From assembly GCA_011772595.1 (NCBI GenBank), contig WVZH01000410.1, positions 5,651-20,140 of the forward strand: a DNA stretch of 14,490 nucleotides. Reading direction: 5' to 3'. Below the pieces are notes generated by a model, which did no database searches, was not told where the DNA came from, and worked only from the letters and a program-made list of their open reading frames with translations. Made by a program: the position numbers and the translations under genes. Origin of the DNA: Anaerolineales bacterium (lineage in GTDB: Bacteria > Chloroflexota > Anaerolineae > Anaerolineales > E44-bin32). Of the stretch, positions 1 through 7,353 are shown in pieces (position 1 is the stretch's first letter; every line of letters begins with the position of its first letter).

Positions 1-2
1 CC

Positions 3-833
3 GAGGTTTACGAAGTCTTAGATCTTCCCTGGATAGCGCCGGAACTCCGGGAGGATCGGGGTGAGATTCAGGCGGCACTCGAGGGGCAACTACCGCTGCT
101 CATAAACGTTGAAGATCTTCGTGGCGATCTGCAATCCCATAGCGATTGGAGTGACGGATCGGCCACGATACAAACCATGGCAGAGGCGGCAAAAAGATTT
201 GGATTGGAATATCTGGCGATTACGGATCACTCTCAGAGCCTGGGCATAGCTCAGGGGCTTTCGCCCGAGCGGTTGGCTCAACAAGGAGTGGAGATCGAGC
301 ATGTAAATGAGAAATTGGGCAAAGGTTTTCGTCTACTCCGTGGTGCAGAGGTTGAAATCCGAGCGGATGGTAGCTTGGATTATTCCGACGAGCTTTTGGC
401 TGAGCTTGATATCGTCGTTGCTTCATTACACACCTCGCTAAGACAACCGCGGGAGAGGATCACTGAGCGTCTTGTAGGTGCGATCCGCAATCCGCATGTC
501 GACATTATCGGGCATCCCACGGGACGTCTGATCGCAAAGCGGGATGCGGCGGATTTGGATATTGAGAGGATTATCGACGTAGCAGCCGAGCACGGTGTCG
601 CGTTGGAGATCAACGCCAACCCTGAGAGATTGGATTTAAAGGATGTGCATGTCAGATTAGCCGTGCAGCGCGGTTGTCTCCTGGTGATTAACACCGACGC
701 ACATCACGCAGACCATTTCGACATGCTAAAGTATGGCGTTGGTGTCGCACGCAGGGCGTGGGTTGAAGCAGAGCGAGTGATCAACACGTGGCCGCTAGAT
801 CGGCTCCTGGAGTGGTTACAGGCACGGGGATAA
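3..833 (+). CDS. polX: PolX-type DNA polymerase/3'-5' exonuclease, C-terminal PHP domain (5' truncated by window)
   Basis: This is the C-terminal part of a family X DNA polymerase; the reading frame is open from base 3 and the polymerase domain lies off the left edge. What remains is a PHP (polymerase and histidinol phosphatase) metal-dependent phosphoesterase domain, which in bacterial PolX gives 3'-5' exonuclease and AP-endonuclease activity for base excision repair. Visible family features in order: a linker reading LPWIAPELREDRGEI, typical of PolX just before the PHP domain; PHP motif I as GDLQSHSDWSDG, with Gln where many members have the first metal His; AITDHSQS; GAEVEI; DIIGHPTG; EINANPERLDL; and the terminal metal motif NTDAHHADHF. 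The protein ends LLEWLQARG, at the usual PolX C-terminus. The downstream degV starts 77 bases later on the same strand, so the two may be cotranscribed. The family assignment is firm from the motifs; enzymatic activity is inferred from the family. Confidence 0.9.
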   Translation, partial: EVYEVLDLPWIAPELREDRGEIQAALEGQLPLLINVEDLRGDLQSHSDWSDGSATIQTMAEAAKRFGLEYLAITDHSQSLGIAQGLSPERLAQQGVEIEHVNEKLGKGFRLLRGAEVEIRADGSLDYSDELLAELDIVVASLHTSLRQPRERITERLVGAIRNPHVDIIGHPTGRLIAKRDAADLDIERIIDVAAEHGVALEINANPERLDLKDVHVRLAVQRGCLLVINTDAHHADHFDMLKYGVGVARRAWVEAERVINTWPLDRLLEWLQARG

Positions 834-897
834 TCAGTAACCTCCGCGACGACTGGGGGTTTTACTACTTGGCACCTAATTTCCCGCTTTATTCATC

Positions 898-905
898 AGG
901 AGGAG
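898..905 (+). promoter_or_regulatory. Strong ribosome binding site of degV
   Basis: AGGAGGAG lies 5 bases upstream of ATG 911. It fixes the start there, although the frame is open back to an ATG at 788 inside polX. Confidence 0.8.
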
Positions 906-910
906 AACTC

Positions 911-1759
911 ATGAGCGATTTTTCAATCGTTACAGATAGTCTTGCGTCCTTACCGCCCAACCTGATCGAGCGCTACGACCTCAAGGTCGCTCCCCAAGTT
1001 CTCATTTGGGGGGAGGACGAATTTCTCGACGGCGTGGACATAACCCCTGCACAATTCTATGCACGGCTCAAGACAGACGATGTCATGCCAACTACTTCTC
1101 AGGCCACCCTGGCATCTTTCAAAGCGATTTACGAGTCTTTGGTTCCCAGAGGTGTGCCAATCCTAACGATTGTAGGTTCATCTGAATTGACCGCCACGAT
1201 CAATTCTGCTCAACAGGCGAAGGCGTTGTTTCCTGAGGCAACAATTGAAATCATCGATTCTAAGGGCGTTGCCATGTCCTTAGGATTCCAGGTATTGGCG
1301 GCAGCTAGAGCGAGGGAGCAAGGCAAATCCTTCCAGGAGGCTGTCGACATCGCGCGAAGAGCAAAAGATCACACAGGCGTGTTGTTCGTCGTGGAAACGC
1401 TCGAATATCTACACCGTGGGGGACGTATCGGCGGCGCCGCCCGCCTATTTGGCACAGTTGTAAATCTCAAGCCTTTGTTAGAGCTGAGAGATGGCAGGGT
1501 CGAGTCTGTGGAGCGCATCCGCACGAAAGCTAAAGCATACGCGCGCTTGGCGGAAGTGATCGTAGACCGCCTGGCTGACAAAGAGCAGATTCGCTTGGCC
1601 ACACTTCATGCCGATGCGGAGGAAGATGCGCAGGCTTTGATGAGGGAAGTCCAGAATCAACTTCAAGTTGTTGAGACTGTTCATGAAGAACTCACTCCAG
1701 TAATCGGAACGCATGCCGGCCCCGGAACCGTCGGTTTGGCATACAGCTTCGGGATGTGA
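911..1759 (+). CDS. DegV family fatty-acid-binding protein
   Basis: This 282-residue protein has the usual full length of the DegV/FakB family. These cytosolic proteins bind one fatty acid; FakB members present it to the kinase FakA for phosphorylation and phospholipid synthesis. Visible signatures: the N-terminal IVTDSLASLP strand-loop (residues 6-15), PTTSQAT at 60-66 (the Thr/Ser loop at the carboxylate site), SSELTATINSA at 90-100, IIDSKGVAMSLG at 114-125, the LHRGGRIGGAARLFG loop at 167-181, NLKPLL, and HAGPGTVGLAY at 268-278. A search region for fakA is not available, since no DAK-type kinase gene is in the window. It follows polX after 77 bases and is closed by an intrinsic terminator. 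The start is chosen on the strong ribosome binding site. The family call is very safe; the ligand is unknown. Confidence 0.93.
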   Translation: MSDFSIVTDSLASLPPNLIERYDLKVAPQVLIWGEDEFLDGVDITPAQFYARLKTDDVMPTTSQATLASFKAIYESLVPRGVPILTIVGSSELTATINSAQQAKALFPEATIEIIDSKGVAMSLGFQVLAAARAREQGKSFQEAVDIARRAKDHTGVLFVVETLEYLHRGGRIGGAARLFGTVVNLKPLLELRDGRVESVERIRTKAKAYARLAEVIVDRLADKEQIRLATLHADAEEDAQALMREVQNQLQVVETVHEELTPVIGTHAGPGTVGLAYSFGM

Positions 1760-1798
1760 GAATACCGGGAATCCACACGCGCCAGTCTGAAAGTCTTC

Positions 1799-1826
1799 GA
1801 CCGGGCAAAAATGTCCGGTCTTTTTT
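1799..1826 (+). terminator. Intrinsic terminator downstream of degV
   Basis: An 8-bp stem GACCGGGC/GTCCGGTC (one G-U pair, 1799-1806 with 1813-1820) with a 6-base loop AAAAAT is followed directly by six T residues (1821-1826). This is a textbook Rho-independent terminator, 39 bases after the degV stop. It separates the polX-degV unit from the oxidase operon. Confidence 0.9.
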
Positions 1827-1918
1827 CCCCCATATCAGTTCGGAATGGCATTTGGCAAGTCGCCTCTCGTTATTGATTGGTAACGGGCCTTTGTGAAAAC
1901 GTGATTCATCGAGGTAAT

Positions 1919-1943
1919 GCACTCCGAGTGCTGATGTGAGCAC
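1919..1943 (+). repeat. Overlapping inverted repeats (possible operator or alternative hairpins)
   Basis: GCACTC-C-GAGTGC (1919-1931) is a perfect 6-bp inverted repeat around one base. Its right arm overlaps a second one, GTGCT-GATGTG-AGCAC (1928-1943, 5-bp arms, 6-base loop). The two cannot form together. A TATGAT that could act as a -10 element follows immediately at 1944-1949. A dimeric repressor site or an RNA switch are both possible; nothing here decides between them. Confidence 0.4.
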
Positions 1944-2016
1944 TATGATTTTATTTACCACAAGATCGGCATTAATTCGAGAATCATGTTAGGAAATGGA
2001 ACTATCCCGATAGAAA

Positions 2017-2025
2017 TGGTAAAAT
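2017..2025 (+). promoter_or_regulatory. Candidate extended -10 promoter for the cox operon
   Basis: TGGTAAAAT fits the TGnTATAAT extended -10 pattern with one mismatch. The -35 region is weak (TGGAAC at about 18 bases). Transcription would begin near 2032, giving a leader of about 148 bases before GTG 2180. It is an inference from one motif; TATGAT at 1944 is a competing candidate. Confidence 0.35.
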
Positions 2026-2164
2026 CTTACTTCCAGCAAACTCGCATTGCCTTTTCATGATCGAGTCGTCAGCGTAGCGGTGGTCTTCCCCGGCAGAAGG
2101 GGAACATCGGGAGAATCGTCACGTCACGCGGCAAGCTGATGACCTGGTCTTAATGCCAGAGACC

Positions 2165-2170
2165 GGAGGT
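2165..2170 (+). promoter_or_regulatory. Ribosome binding site deciding a GTG start for coxB
   Basis: GGAGGT lies 9 bases upstream of GTG 2180. The in-frame ATG at 2153 has no such site, so the GTG is preferred. Confidence 0.75.
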
Positions 2171-2179
2171 GGGATAGAC

Positions 2180-3259
2180 GTGAGAGAGCGCACAATTTTT
2201 GCGCTAGTGGTTGTTTCTTTGCTCCTGATCGCAATCGGATACTTCGTGGCCACCCGTCTGGATTTGAGCTGGCTAATGCCCGTGCAGGCTTCTAGTCGCG
2301 CTGTGATCGTCGATCAACTGTTTCGCTTTATGTTGGGGATCGCGACCGTAATATTCTTGATCGTTGAAGGGGCATTAATTTATGCAGTCATTCGCTTCCG
2401 CAGGAAGGCGGGCGATGAGAACGATGCAGCTCCCGTTCATGGAAACAACGCACTCGAGTTCGTTTGGACCTTGATCCCGGCCGTCATCGTGGCCGTAATC
2501 AGCATTTATTCCTATCAAGTTCTGACGCAAATCGAATCGCCAGTTAAAGACCGTCTCGTTGTCGAGATGGTTGCGCGGCAATTCGTATGGGAATTCCACT
2601 ATCCGGAAGCAGACGTGAGCTCACATGAACTCCATCTGCCCATCGATCGAACGGTGATATTTCAAATCACCTCAGAAGATGTGGTCCACTCATTTTGGGT
2701 GCCGGAGTTTCGTGTCAAGAAAGATGCGACTCCCGGGCAAGTCTCTGAATTGGTTGTCACGCCCACGCGATTGGGCCGCTATTCCGTTCTTTGCGCCGAG
2801 TTGTGTGGACCTTTTCATGCGGGGATGATCGCTGATGTTGTCGTCGAGAGTGAATCGGAGTTTGAGCGTTGGCTTGCAGAGCAAGCGGGCGATGATGAGA
2901 TCATGCAGGTTCAGGAGCAGCCCGACGAGCAAACGTCCGTTGAAACGGAAGCCGTGGAGGAAAGCCAGGTGCTGGCTGAGGGACGGGCGCTATATCTCCA
3001 GTTCGGGTGTGGCGCCTGCCATGTCCTAGCGGATGCCGGCGGAATCGGGATCGTGGGGCCTACCCTGGATGGCATAGCCGAGATTGCAGCTTCCAGACGG
3101 CTTGGAGTGGAAGCTAATGTTTACCTCCAAGAATCGATCTTGGCACCGGATGCTTATGTCGTTGAAGGTTATTCGGCAGGTCTCATGCCGGGGGACTACG
3201 GCGACCGAATGAGCGAAGATGAAGTCGAGGCCCTTGTAGAATACTTGATGAATCAATAA
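2180..3259 (+). CDS. coxB: Cytochrome c oxidase subunit II with fused C-terminal cytochrome c domain (caa3 type)
   Basis: Subunit II takes electrons from cytochrome c at its CuA centre and passes them to CoxA. In this 359-residue protein two N-terminal membrane helices (about 5-23 and 46-72, then 93-115) lead to the extracytoplasmic cupredoxin domain. The CuA ligands are all visible: H170, then C205, E207, C209, H213 and M216 in the CAELCGPFHAGM motif. An acidic linker (about 236-262, rich in Glu, Asp and Gln) joins a cytochrome c domain with CGACH at 277-281 (heme attachment, His axial ligand) and M336 in GLMPGD as the likely sixth ligand. The fused heme domain marks a caa3-type oxidase that does not depend only on a soluble cytochrome c. 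The start is GTG on the evidence of its ribosome binding site. It is the first gene of the operon; coxA begins 35 bases downstream. All expected residues are present. Confidence 0.95.
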   Translation: MRERTIFALVVVSLLLIAIGYFVATRLDLSWLMPVQASSRAVIVDQLFRFMLGIATVIFLIVEGALIYAVIRFRRKAGDENDAAPVHGNNALEFVWTLIPAVIVAVISIYSYQVLTQIESPVKDRLVVEMVARQFVWEFHYPEADVSSHELHLPIDRTVIFQITSEDVVHSFWVPEFRVKKDATPGQVSELVVTPTRLGRYSVLCAELCGPFHAGMIADVVVESESEFERWLAEQAGDDEIMQVQEQPDEQTSVETEAVEESQVLAEGRALYLQFGCGACHVLADAGGIGIVGPTLDGIAEIAASRRLGVEANVYLQESILAPDAYVVEGYSAGLMPGDYGDRMSEDEVEALVEYLMNQ

Positions 3260-3294
3260 GAGCGTTGGGGATCATTTTAGGAGAGAGCGAGAAT

Positions 3295-4917
3295 ATGAGC
3301 GCGGAGGCGATCACGGCCGCACAACCGAATTGGCGGCGATACCTCAAGTGGAATACAGATCACAAAGTCATTGGGATCCAATATCTCGTAACGACCTTTT
3401 TCTTCTTCCTCGTCGGGGGAGTGCTGGCGATGATGGTTCGTGCCGAGCTATTGCAGCCAGGCGTAGATTTTATGGAAGGAATTGAATACAACCGCTTTCT
3501 AACCAACCATGGCTCCGTGATGCTGTTCCTCTGGATCATCCCCGTCTTGGCAGGATTTGGGAATTATCTGGTGCCTTTGATGATCGGCGCGAAGGATATG
3601 GCCTTTCCGAAGCTTAACGCCCTTTCCTTTTGGGTGATCCCACCCGCAGGTTTGTTGATGTTGGCGAGTTTCTTTGTGGGTGCGGCAGAAAGCGGGTGGA
3701 CGGCCTACGTCCCCCTCTCCATCCGTGCTCCAGATGGTCAGACACTTTGGGCGATGAGCATCATCCTGCTTGGATTTTCTTCCATTATGGGTGCCATCAA
3801 CTTCGTCACAACGGCGATCACGATGCGTACTAAGGGAATGAGTTTCTGGGATTTACCCTTATTCGTCTGGGGAATGTTGGCGACTTCGCTCATGATCCTG
3901 ACGGCTACACCCATGTTGACTGCCGGGTTGATCCTGGTCGCGTTTGACCGTATCTTTGGCACGCTCTTTTTTGCCGTTGAAGCTGGAGGCAATCCGATCT
4001 TCTGGCAAAACATCTTCTGGTTTTACTCCCATCCTGCGGTTTACATTATGATCCTGCCAGCCATGGGAATCATTTCGGAGGTGTTCCCGGTATTCTCAAG
4101 AAAGCCGATCTTCGGCTACAAAGCGATCGCACTATCAAGCATGGCGATCAGCATCTTAGGGCTTACTGTGTGGGCGCACCATATGTTCACCAGTGGCATG
4201 AATCCGGGGTTGCGGGTGCCGTACATGATCACCTCCATGATCATCGCCGTACCAACAGGGGTGAAGATTTTCTCCTGGCTGGGCACGATCTGGGATGGAA
4301 AGTTGCGCTTCAATACACCGATGCTTTTCGCATTAGGATTCATCTCGATGTTCTTAATCGGTGGTATCACGGGTATCTTCCTGGCTTCGGTTCCGGTCGA
4401 CTTGCACGTCCACGACACTTACTTCGTCGTCGCCCATCTCCATTTTGTGCTCTTCGGAGGAAGTGTATCCGCGGTATACGCTGGTCTGTATTATTGGTTC
4501 CCCAAGATCACCGGTCGGAAGTACGACGAGACGTTGGGCAAAGTTCATTTTTGGGCGAATTTCATTGGCACCAATCTCAGCTACCTGCCGATGTTTCTTG
4601 CGGGGTTGTTGGGCATGCCCCGTCGTGTAGCGGATTATGCTCCCGAGTTCACGATGCTCAACGTACTTGCGAGCATTGGCGCCTTCATCTTGGCGGTATC
4701 AACGTTGCCGTTTCTATACAACGCCATCATTAGCTGGGCAACGGGACCGAAAGCCAGTGATAATCCCTGGCATGCGTTAACATTGGAGTGGTCAGTTTCC
4801 TCACCACCCCCTGATCACAATTTCGACACGCCGCCCACCGTCTCACGAGGCCCATATTCATACGGTGAAACGCTTGAGGCGGCGAAACCTGCATCCGCAG
4901 AGGCTATGGGGGATTGA
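3295..4917 (+). CDS. coxA: Cytochrome c oxidase subunit I, A2-type heme-copper oxidase
   Basis: This is the catalytic subunit: a 540-residue, 12-helix membrane protein that reduces O2 to water at a heme a3-CuB site and pumps protons. Ligands by family alignment: H72 (NHGSVM) and H383 for the low-spin heme; H381 for heme a3 (HLHF); H246, H295 and H296 for CuB; Y250 for the His-Tyr crosslink. D101 in GAKDMAFP is the D-channel entrance Asp and K324 in TGVKIFSW the K-channel Lys. The helix VI motif reads YSHPAVY (244-250), so the channel-end Glu of A1 oxidases is absent and replaced by the Tyr-Ser pair of the A2 subfamily, as described for the Rhodothermus marinus caa3 oxidase. HVHDTYFVVAHLHF at 371-384 is diagnostic. 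ATG 3295 is chosen because AGGAGAG precedes it (about 3279-3285); an upstream TTG at 3265 is in frame but has no site. The C-terminus is a proline-rich tail (about 503-520). Confidence 0.96.
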   Translation: MSAEAITAAQPNWRRYLKWNTDHKVIGIQYLVTTFFFFLVGGVLAMMVRAELLQPGVDFMEGIEYNRFLTNHGSVMLFLWIIPVLAGFGNYLVPLMIGAKDMAFPKLNALSFWVIPPAGLLMLASFFVGAAESGWTAYVPLSIRAPDGQTLWAMSIILLGFSSIMGAINFVTTAITMRTKGMSFWDLPLFVWGMLATSLMILTATPMLTAGLILVAFDRIFGTLFFAVEAGGNPIFWQNIFWFYSHPAVYIMILPAMGIISEVFPVFSRKPIFGYKAIALSSMAISILGLTVWAHHMFTSGMNPGLRVPYMITSMIIAVPTGVKIFSWLGTIWDGKLRFNTPMLFALGFISMFLIGGITGIFLASVPVDLHVHDTYFVVAHLHFVLFGGSVSAVYAGLYYWFPKITGRKYDETLGKVHFWANFIGTNLSYLPMFLAGLLGMPRRVADYAPEFTMLNVLASIGAFILAVSTLPFLYNAIISWATGPKASDNPWHALTLEWSVSSPPPDHNFDTPPTVSRGPYSYGETLEAAKPASAEAMGD

Positions 4918-4920
4918 AAA

Positions 4921-4927
4921 GAGGAGG
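4921..4927 (+). promoter_or_regulatory. Ribosome binding site deciding the coxC start
   Basis: GAGGAGG lies 6 bases before ATG 4934 and only 3 bases before ATG 4931, so 4934 is preferred. The frame is open further back to ATG 4865 inside coxA, which has no comparable site. Confidence 0.7.
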
Positions 4928-4933
4928 TTGATG

Positions 4934-5530
4934 ATGGAATCTCGTACAGCCGCGCATGAAGATCACTTTCGCGCCGGGAAAGCTCTCGGACTTAACCATC
5001 TGAAACTAGGGATGTGGCTATTCATTGCCACCGAAGTGATGTTCTTTGGGGGTTTGTTATCAGCTTTCCTACATTACAAGGTCAACAATCCCTCACCGTC
5101 CGAAGCTGCGTTACTCGATATCGTTCTCGTCGGTATCAACACATTCGTGCTGTTGACCTCCAGCTTTACGGTTGTCTTGGGATTATCTGCCATCCAACAG
5201 AACCAACGTCGTAATTTCGCGCTTTTCATGGGATTGACCATTCTGCTCGGATCCGCTTTTCTCGCTGGGCAGGGATATGAATTTGTGCATCTGTACCGCG
5301 AGGGGATGACGCTCAATAGCAGTGTATACGGCTCGAGTTTCTTTACCCTGACCGGTTTCCATGGACTGCACGTCTTGGTAGGAATTGTCTGGGCAGCGGT
5401 TACAATGATCCGCGGCATACGCGGAACGTATTCATCCGATCGTTACGAGGCAGTTGAGGTTTTCGGCTTGTACTGGCATTTCGTGGACATTGTTTGGATC
5501 GTTCTTTTCACTCTCATCTACCTGACGTAG
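4934..5530 (+). CDS. coxC: Cytochrome c oxidase subunit III
   Basis: This is a 198-residue membrane protein of the heme-copper oxidase subunit III family, short-form (five-helix) type common in bacterial caa3 oxidases. It stabilises subunit I and helps keep the proton-uptake path active. Family features: LGMWLFIATEVMFFGGL at 25-41 with the conserved membrane Glu (E34), a loop, FFTLTGFHGLHVLVG at 136-150, and the terminal helix VFGLYWHFVDIVWIVLF at 176-192. Predicted helices are about 23-47, 63-85, 96-115, 136-160 and 175-197. The start is either ATG 4931 or 4934; the ribosome binding site favours 4934. It lies 16 bases after coxA and 10 bases before coxD, consistent with one polycistronic message. 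Confidence 0.93.
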   Translation: MESRTAAHEDHFRAGKALGLNHLKLGMWLFIATEVMFFGGLLSAFLHYKVNNPSPSEAALLDIVLVGINTFVLLTSSFTVVLGLSAIQQNQRRNFALFMGLTILLGSAFLAGQGYEFVHLYREGMTLNSSVYGSSFFTLTGFHGLHVLVGIVWAAVTMIRGIRGTYSSDRYEAVEVFGLYWHFVDIVWIVLFTLIYLT

Positions 5531-5540
5531 GAGTTTTTGA

Positions 5541-5825
5541 ATGGACTCTCGGTTGTCAACCACCCGCAGAACGAGGCTCGTGTATGGGGCTGTGTTTCTG
5601 GTATTGGCCGTGATCACCGTCGTTGAAGTGTGGCTATCGTCATCCGGCGTTGGCTTATCGCGCCAGGTGCTCACCCCGATTTTCTTCGTGTTTTCGTTGG
5701 GCAAAGCTGGTCTCGTGGCGGCTTTTTACATGCATCTGCGAAGTGATGCGCGCTTCTACACCTTTATCTTTCTCCTTCCCGTAATTCTCCTGCTCCTATT
5801 TGCATATTTGATGATCGTCACCTGA
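5541..5825 (+). CDS. coxD: Cytochrome c oxidase subunit IV (prokaryotic COX4 family)
   Basis: This small 94-residue protein has three predicted membrane helices (about 13-33, 43-63 and 71-92). It matches the bacterial subunit IV family that closes caa3 oxidase operons; the signature is KAGLVAAFYMHLRSD at 55-69 between helices two and three. The subunit has no cofactor and is thought to help assembly or stability of the complex. AGGAG at 5529-5533 overlaps the coxC stop and lies 7 bases before the ATG, suggesting translational coupling. Other databases name this gene ctaF or coxD; the symbol is a naming choice, the family assignment is solid. Confidence 0.85.
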   Translation: MDSRLSTTRRTRLVYGAVFLVLAVITVVEVWLSSSGVGLSRQVLTPIFFVFSLGKAGLVAAFYMHLRSDARFYTFIFLLPVILLLLFAYLMIVT

Positions 5826-5873
5826 ACGCTAAGACAAATTTGGGCATCGATGTGTAATGATTAGGGTTTTTAA

Positions 5874-6781
5874 GTGAATTTTGGTTTAGGGACACTGATG
5901 GGCTTGGAACTTCGTGCGAAGGCCGATTGGCGTGATTACTTGGCACTGACGAAACCTATTGTTGTGATTCTGCTCCTCGTCACAACACTGTCCGCGATGT
6001 TCGTGGCACTTGAGCGTTGGCCTGGCACGGCGCTCGTCAGTTGGACGATGATCGGCGGTGCACTCGCAGCCGGCGGAGCGAGTGCGCTGAATCAATACAT
6101 CGACCGCGGCACCGACAGCTTGATGCAACGTACGCGAAGAAGGCCTCTCCCGGATGGCCGGCTTGATGCTGGACAAGTTCTCATTTTTGGAATCCTATTG
6201 TGCAGCATTGGTCTCCTGGTGCTAGCTACCCTGGTCAATTTGCTCAGCGCCCTGCTCGCCCTCTCCGGGATACTTTACTATGTGCTTTTTTACAGCTTGG
6301 TGCTCAAATCTTCGACCCGCAGAACATCGTCATTGGGGGTGGGGTGGGCGCTATCCCGCCATTGGTTGGATGGGCGGCGGCGACAGGTGAGCTGAGTATC
6401 TCGGCATTCTTCCTCTTCGCCGTTGTTTTTTTCTGGACGCCTCCCCACTTCTGGGCACTGGCGCTACTCAAGCGTCAGGATTACAAGCGAGCCGGAGTTC
6501 CCATGTTCCCCGTGGTGTACGGCGAACATCAAACCCGCCTACACATATTTCTCTACAGTCTTCAGCTTGTAGCGCTTACATTCCTGCTCACACTCACACA
6601 CTTAGGACACGCCCTATTTCTCTTGGCTGCGAGTGTGTTGGGTGCGGCTTTGATGTACATTACCTGGCAGGTACTCAGAGAGGGGGGAAATCGGTTAACC
6701 TGGCGGATGTATCGCTACACGAGCATGTACCTAGGTTTGCTCTTTACCGCGCTTGTTCTCGACACTTTGATACTAGCCTAA
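5874..6781 (+). pseudogene. ctaB: Protoheme IX farnesyltransferase (heme o synthase), interrupted by a -1 frameshift
   Basis: CtaB attaches a farnesyl group to heme b to make heme o, the precursor of heme a used by the oxidase encoded just upstream. The gene is in two frames. The first part (5874 to about 6317) gives DYLALTKP, several membrane helices and the NxxxDxxxD prenyl-diphosphate motif (N73, D77, D81) followed by RTRRRPLP. The second part (about 6317-6781) continues exactly where the family should, with PQNIVIGG, then PPHFWALAL and [10 protein letters not shown]. One extra C in the CCC at 6316-6318 would give [12 protein letters not shown] and a normal 302-residue protein. No other damage is seen, so a sequencing or assembly error or a very recent mutation is likely. 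The start is uncertain: GTG 5874 (AGGG 7 bases upstream) or ATG 5898 (AGGGA 5 bases upstream). It is the last gene of the cox operon. Confidence 0.88.
6315..6320 (+). other. Frameshift point in ctaB
   Basis: The bases ACCCGC are read as ACC CGC in the first frame and need to be read as ACC, CCG (re-using one C) to continue into PQNIVIGG. Both frames are open from about 6200 to 6395, but family conservation places the break here. There is no slippery heptamer of the X XXY YYZ type, so programmed slippage is not supported. Confidence 0.75.
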
Positions 6782-6783
6782 AC

Positions 6784-7353
6784 TCAAGCTTCGTGCCCGT
6801 TTTCGCGCTCCCGGCTAGTATTCCTTTGTAACCAGAAGAAGAACCCGACTAGAGCGAGCAATCCTGCTACTGGTGCCCCTACGGCGATCAGGACGCCAAT
6901 AGCAGGAGGATTGCGGACGCGCTCGAGGAATGAAGTTTCGGCTGACCCCAATTCGCTGACGATCTTAATTGTGATCTTCCACAGCCCAGGTTTTGGAATG
7001 AGTAAATGCGCGGCATACTCCGTTGGGATAGGGGCGATGTCGTGGGAAGCGACTTCCTCCAGGATCCCTGCTGCGATCTCGGTATGCTCGGCCCTGATCT
7101 TGACCTCCGCTCCGGTTAGGACCTGTCCCGTCGCGGCGTCGGTGACGCGCACTTCAACGTTAAGATTCTCGACTTGGGGAGGTGTCGGGGAGGTGACCAC
7201 ACGTAGGAGGTAAGGCCCGACGGGCTCATCATCCAATCGGACCCGCCGGCCACCCTCGCCGGGTCCAGAGGCCAGGATGGGTCGAGAAGCTGGAAGAAAG
7301 ACCAACAAGAAGGTAATGAATAACAACACGGCGGAGCGTCTGAATTCCTTCAT
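6784..7353 (-). CDS. Secreted, C-terminally membrane-anchored Ig-fold protein (YtkA/FixH-like)
   Basis: This is a 189-residue protein with a signal peptide (about 1-29: positively charged start, leucine-rich core, small residues at ILASG). An extracytoplasmic beta-rich domain follows (about 37-145), then one membrane helix (151-175) and a short charged cytoplasmic tail. The domain begins GPYLLRVVTSPTPPQVENLNVEVRV at 46-70, the pattern of YtkA/FixH-like Ig-fold domains, followed by GAEVKIRAEH and KPGLWKITIKI. No enzyme motif is seen. Its ATG overlaps the stop of the upstream polyferredoxin gene as ATGA, so the two are translationally coupled, like fixG-fixH in oxidase maturation loci. A role in copper handling or oxidase assembly is inferred from this context, not from residues. 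The start is set by this overlap; the frame is open far upstream only as an antisense-frame artefact. The stop is 2 bases from that of ctaB. Confidence 0.75.
   Translation of the reverse strand: MKEFRRSAVLLFITFLLVFLPASRPILASGPGEGGRRVRLDDEPVGPYLLRVVTSPTPPQVENLNVEVRVTDAATGQVLTGAEVKIRAEHTEIAAGILEEVASHDIAPIPTEYAAHLLIPKPGLWKITIKIVSELGSAETSFLERVRNPPAIGVLIAVGAPVAGLLALVGFFFWLQRNTSRERENGHEA

Larger units (their letters stand above)
1827..2179 (+). other. 353-base intergenic leader of the cox operon
   Basis: No gene is supported here. The stretch holds overlapping inverted repeats at 1919-1943, a candidate extended -10 promoter at 2017-2025, and a small hairpin TTCCCC/GGGGAA (2086-2091 with 2099-2104, 7-base loop) with no T tract. 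I tested it against the riboswitch consensus sequences I know and did not recognise one. An ATG at 2153 in the coxB frame has no ribosome binding site and is judged not to be the start. Confidence 0.6.

Noticed and set aside
2086..2104. Hairpin TTCCCC/GGGGAA as a terminator in the cox leader
   Set aside because: Only 6 bp and no T tract follows; at most a leader hairpin.
2153..2179. ATG start for coxB, nine codons earlier
   Set aside because: No ribosome binding site; GTG 2180 has GGAGGT at good spacing and begins directly with the charged end of the first helix.
3265..3294. TTG start for coxA, ten codons earlier
   Set aside because: No ribosome binding site precedes it, while ATG 3295 has one and gives the normal N-terminus.
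4170..4733. 187-codon plus-strand frame inside coxA
   Set aside because: It overlaps the unmistakable coxA sequence in another frame and shows no protein-like pattern or ribosome binding site.
6315..6320. Programmed ribosomal frameshifting in ctaB
   Set aside because: No slippery heptamer, no strong downstream structure noticed, and CtaB is not known to be made this way.
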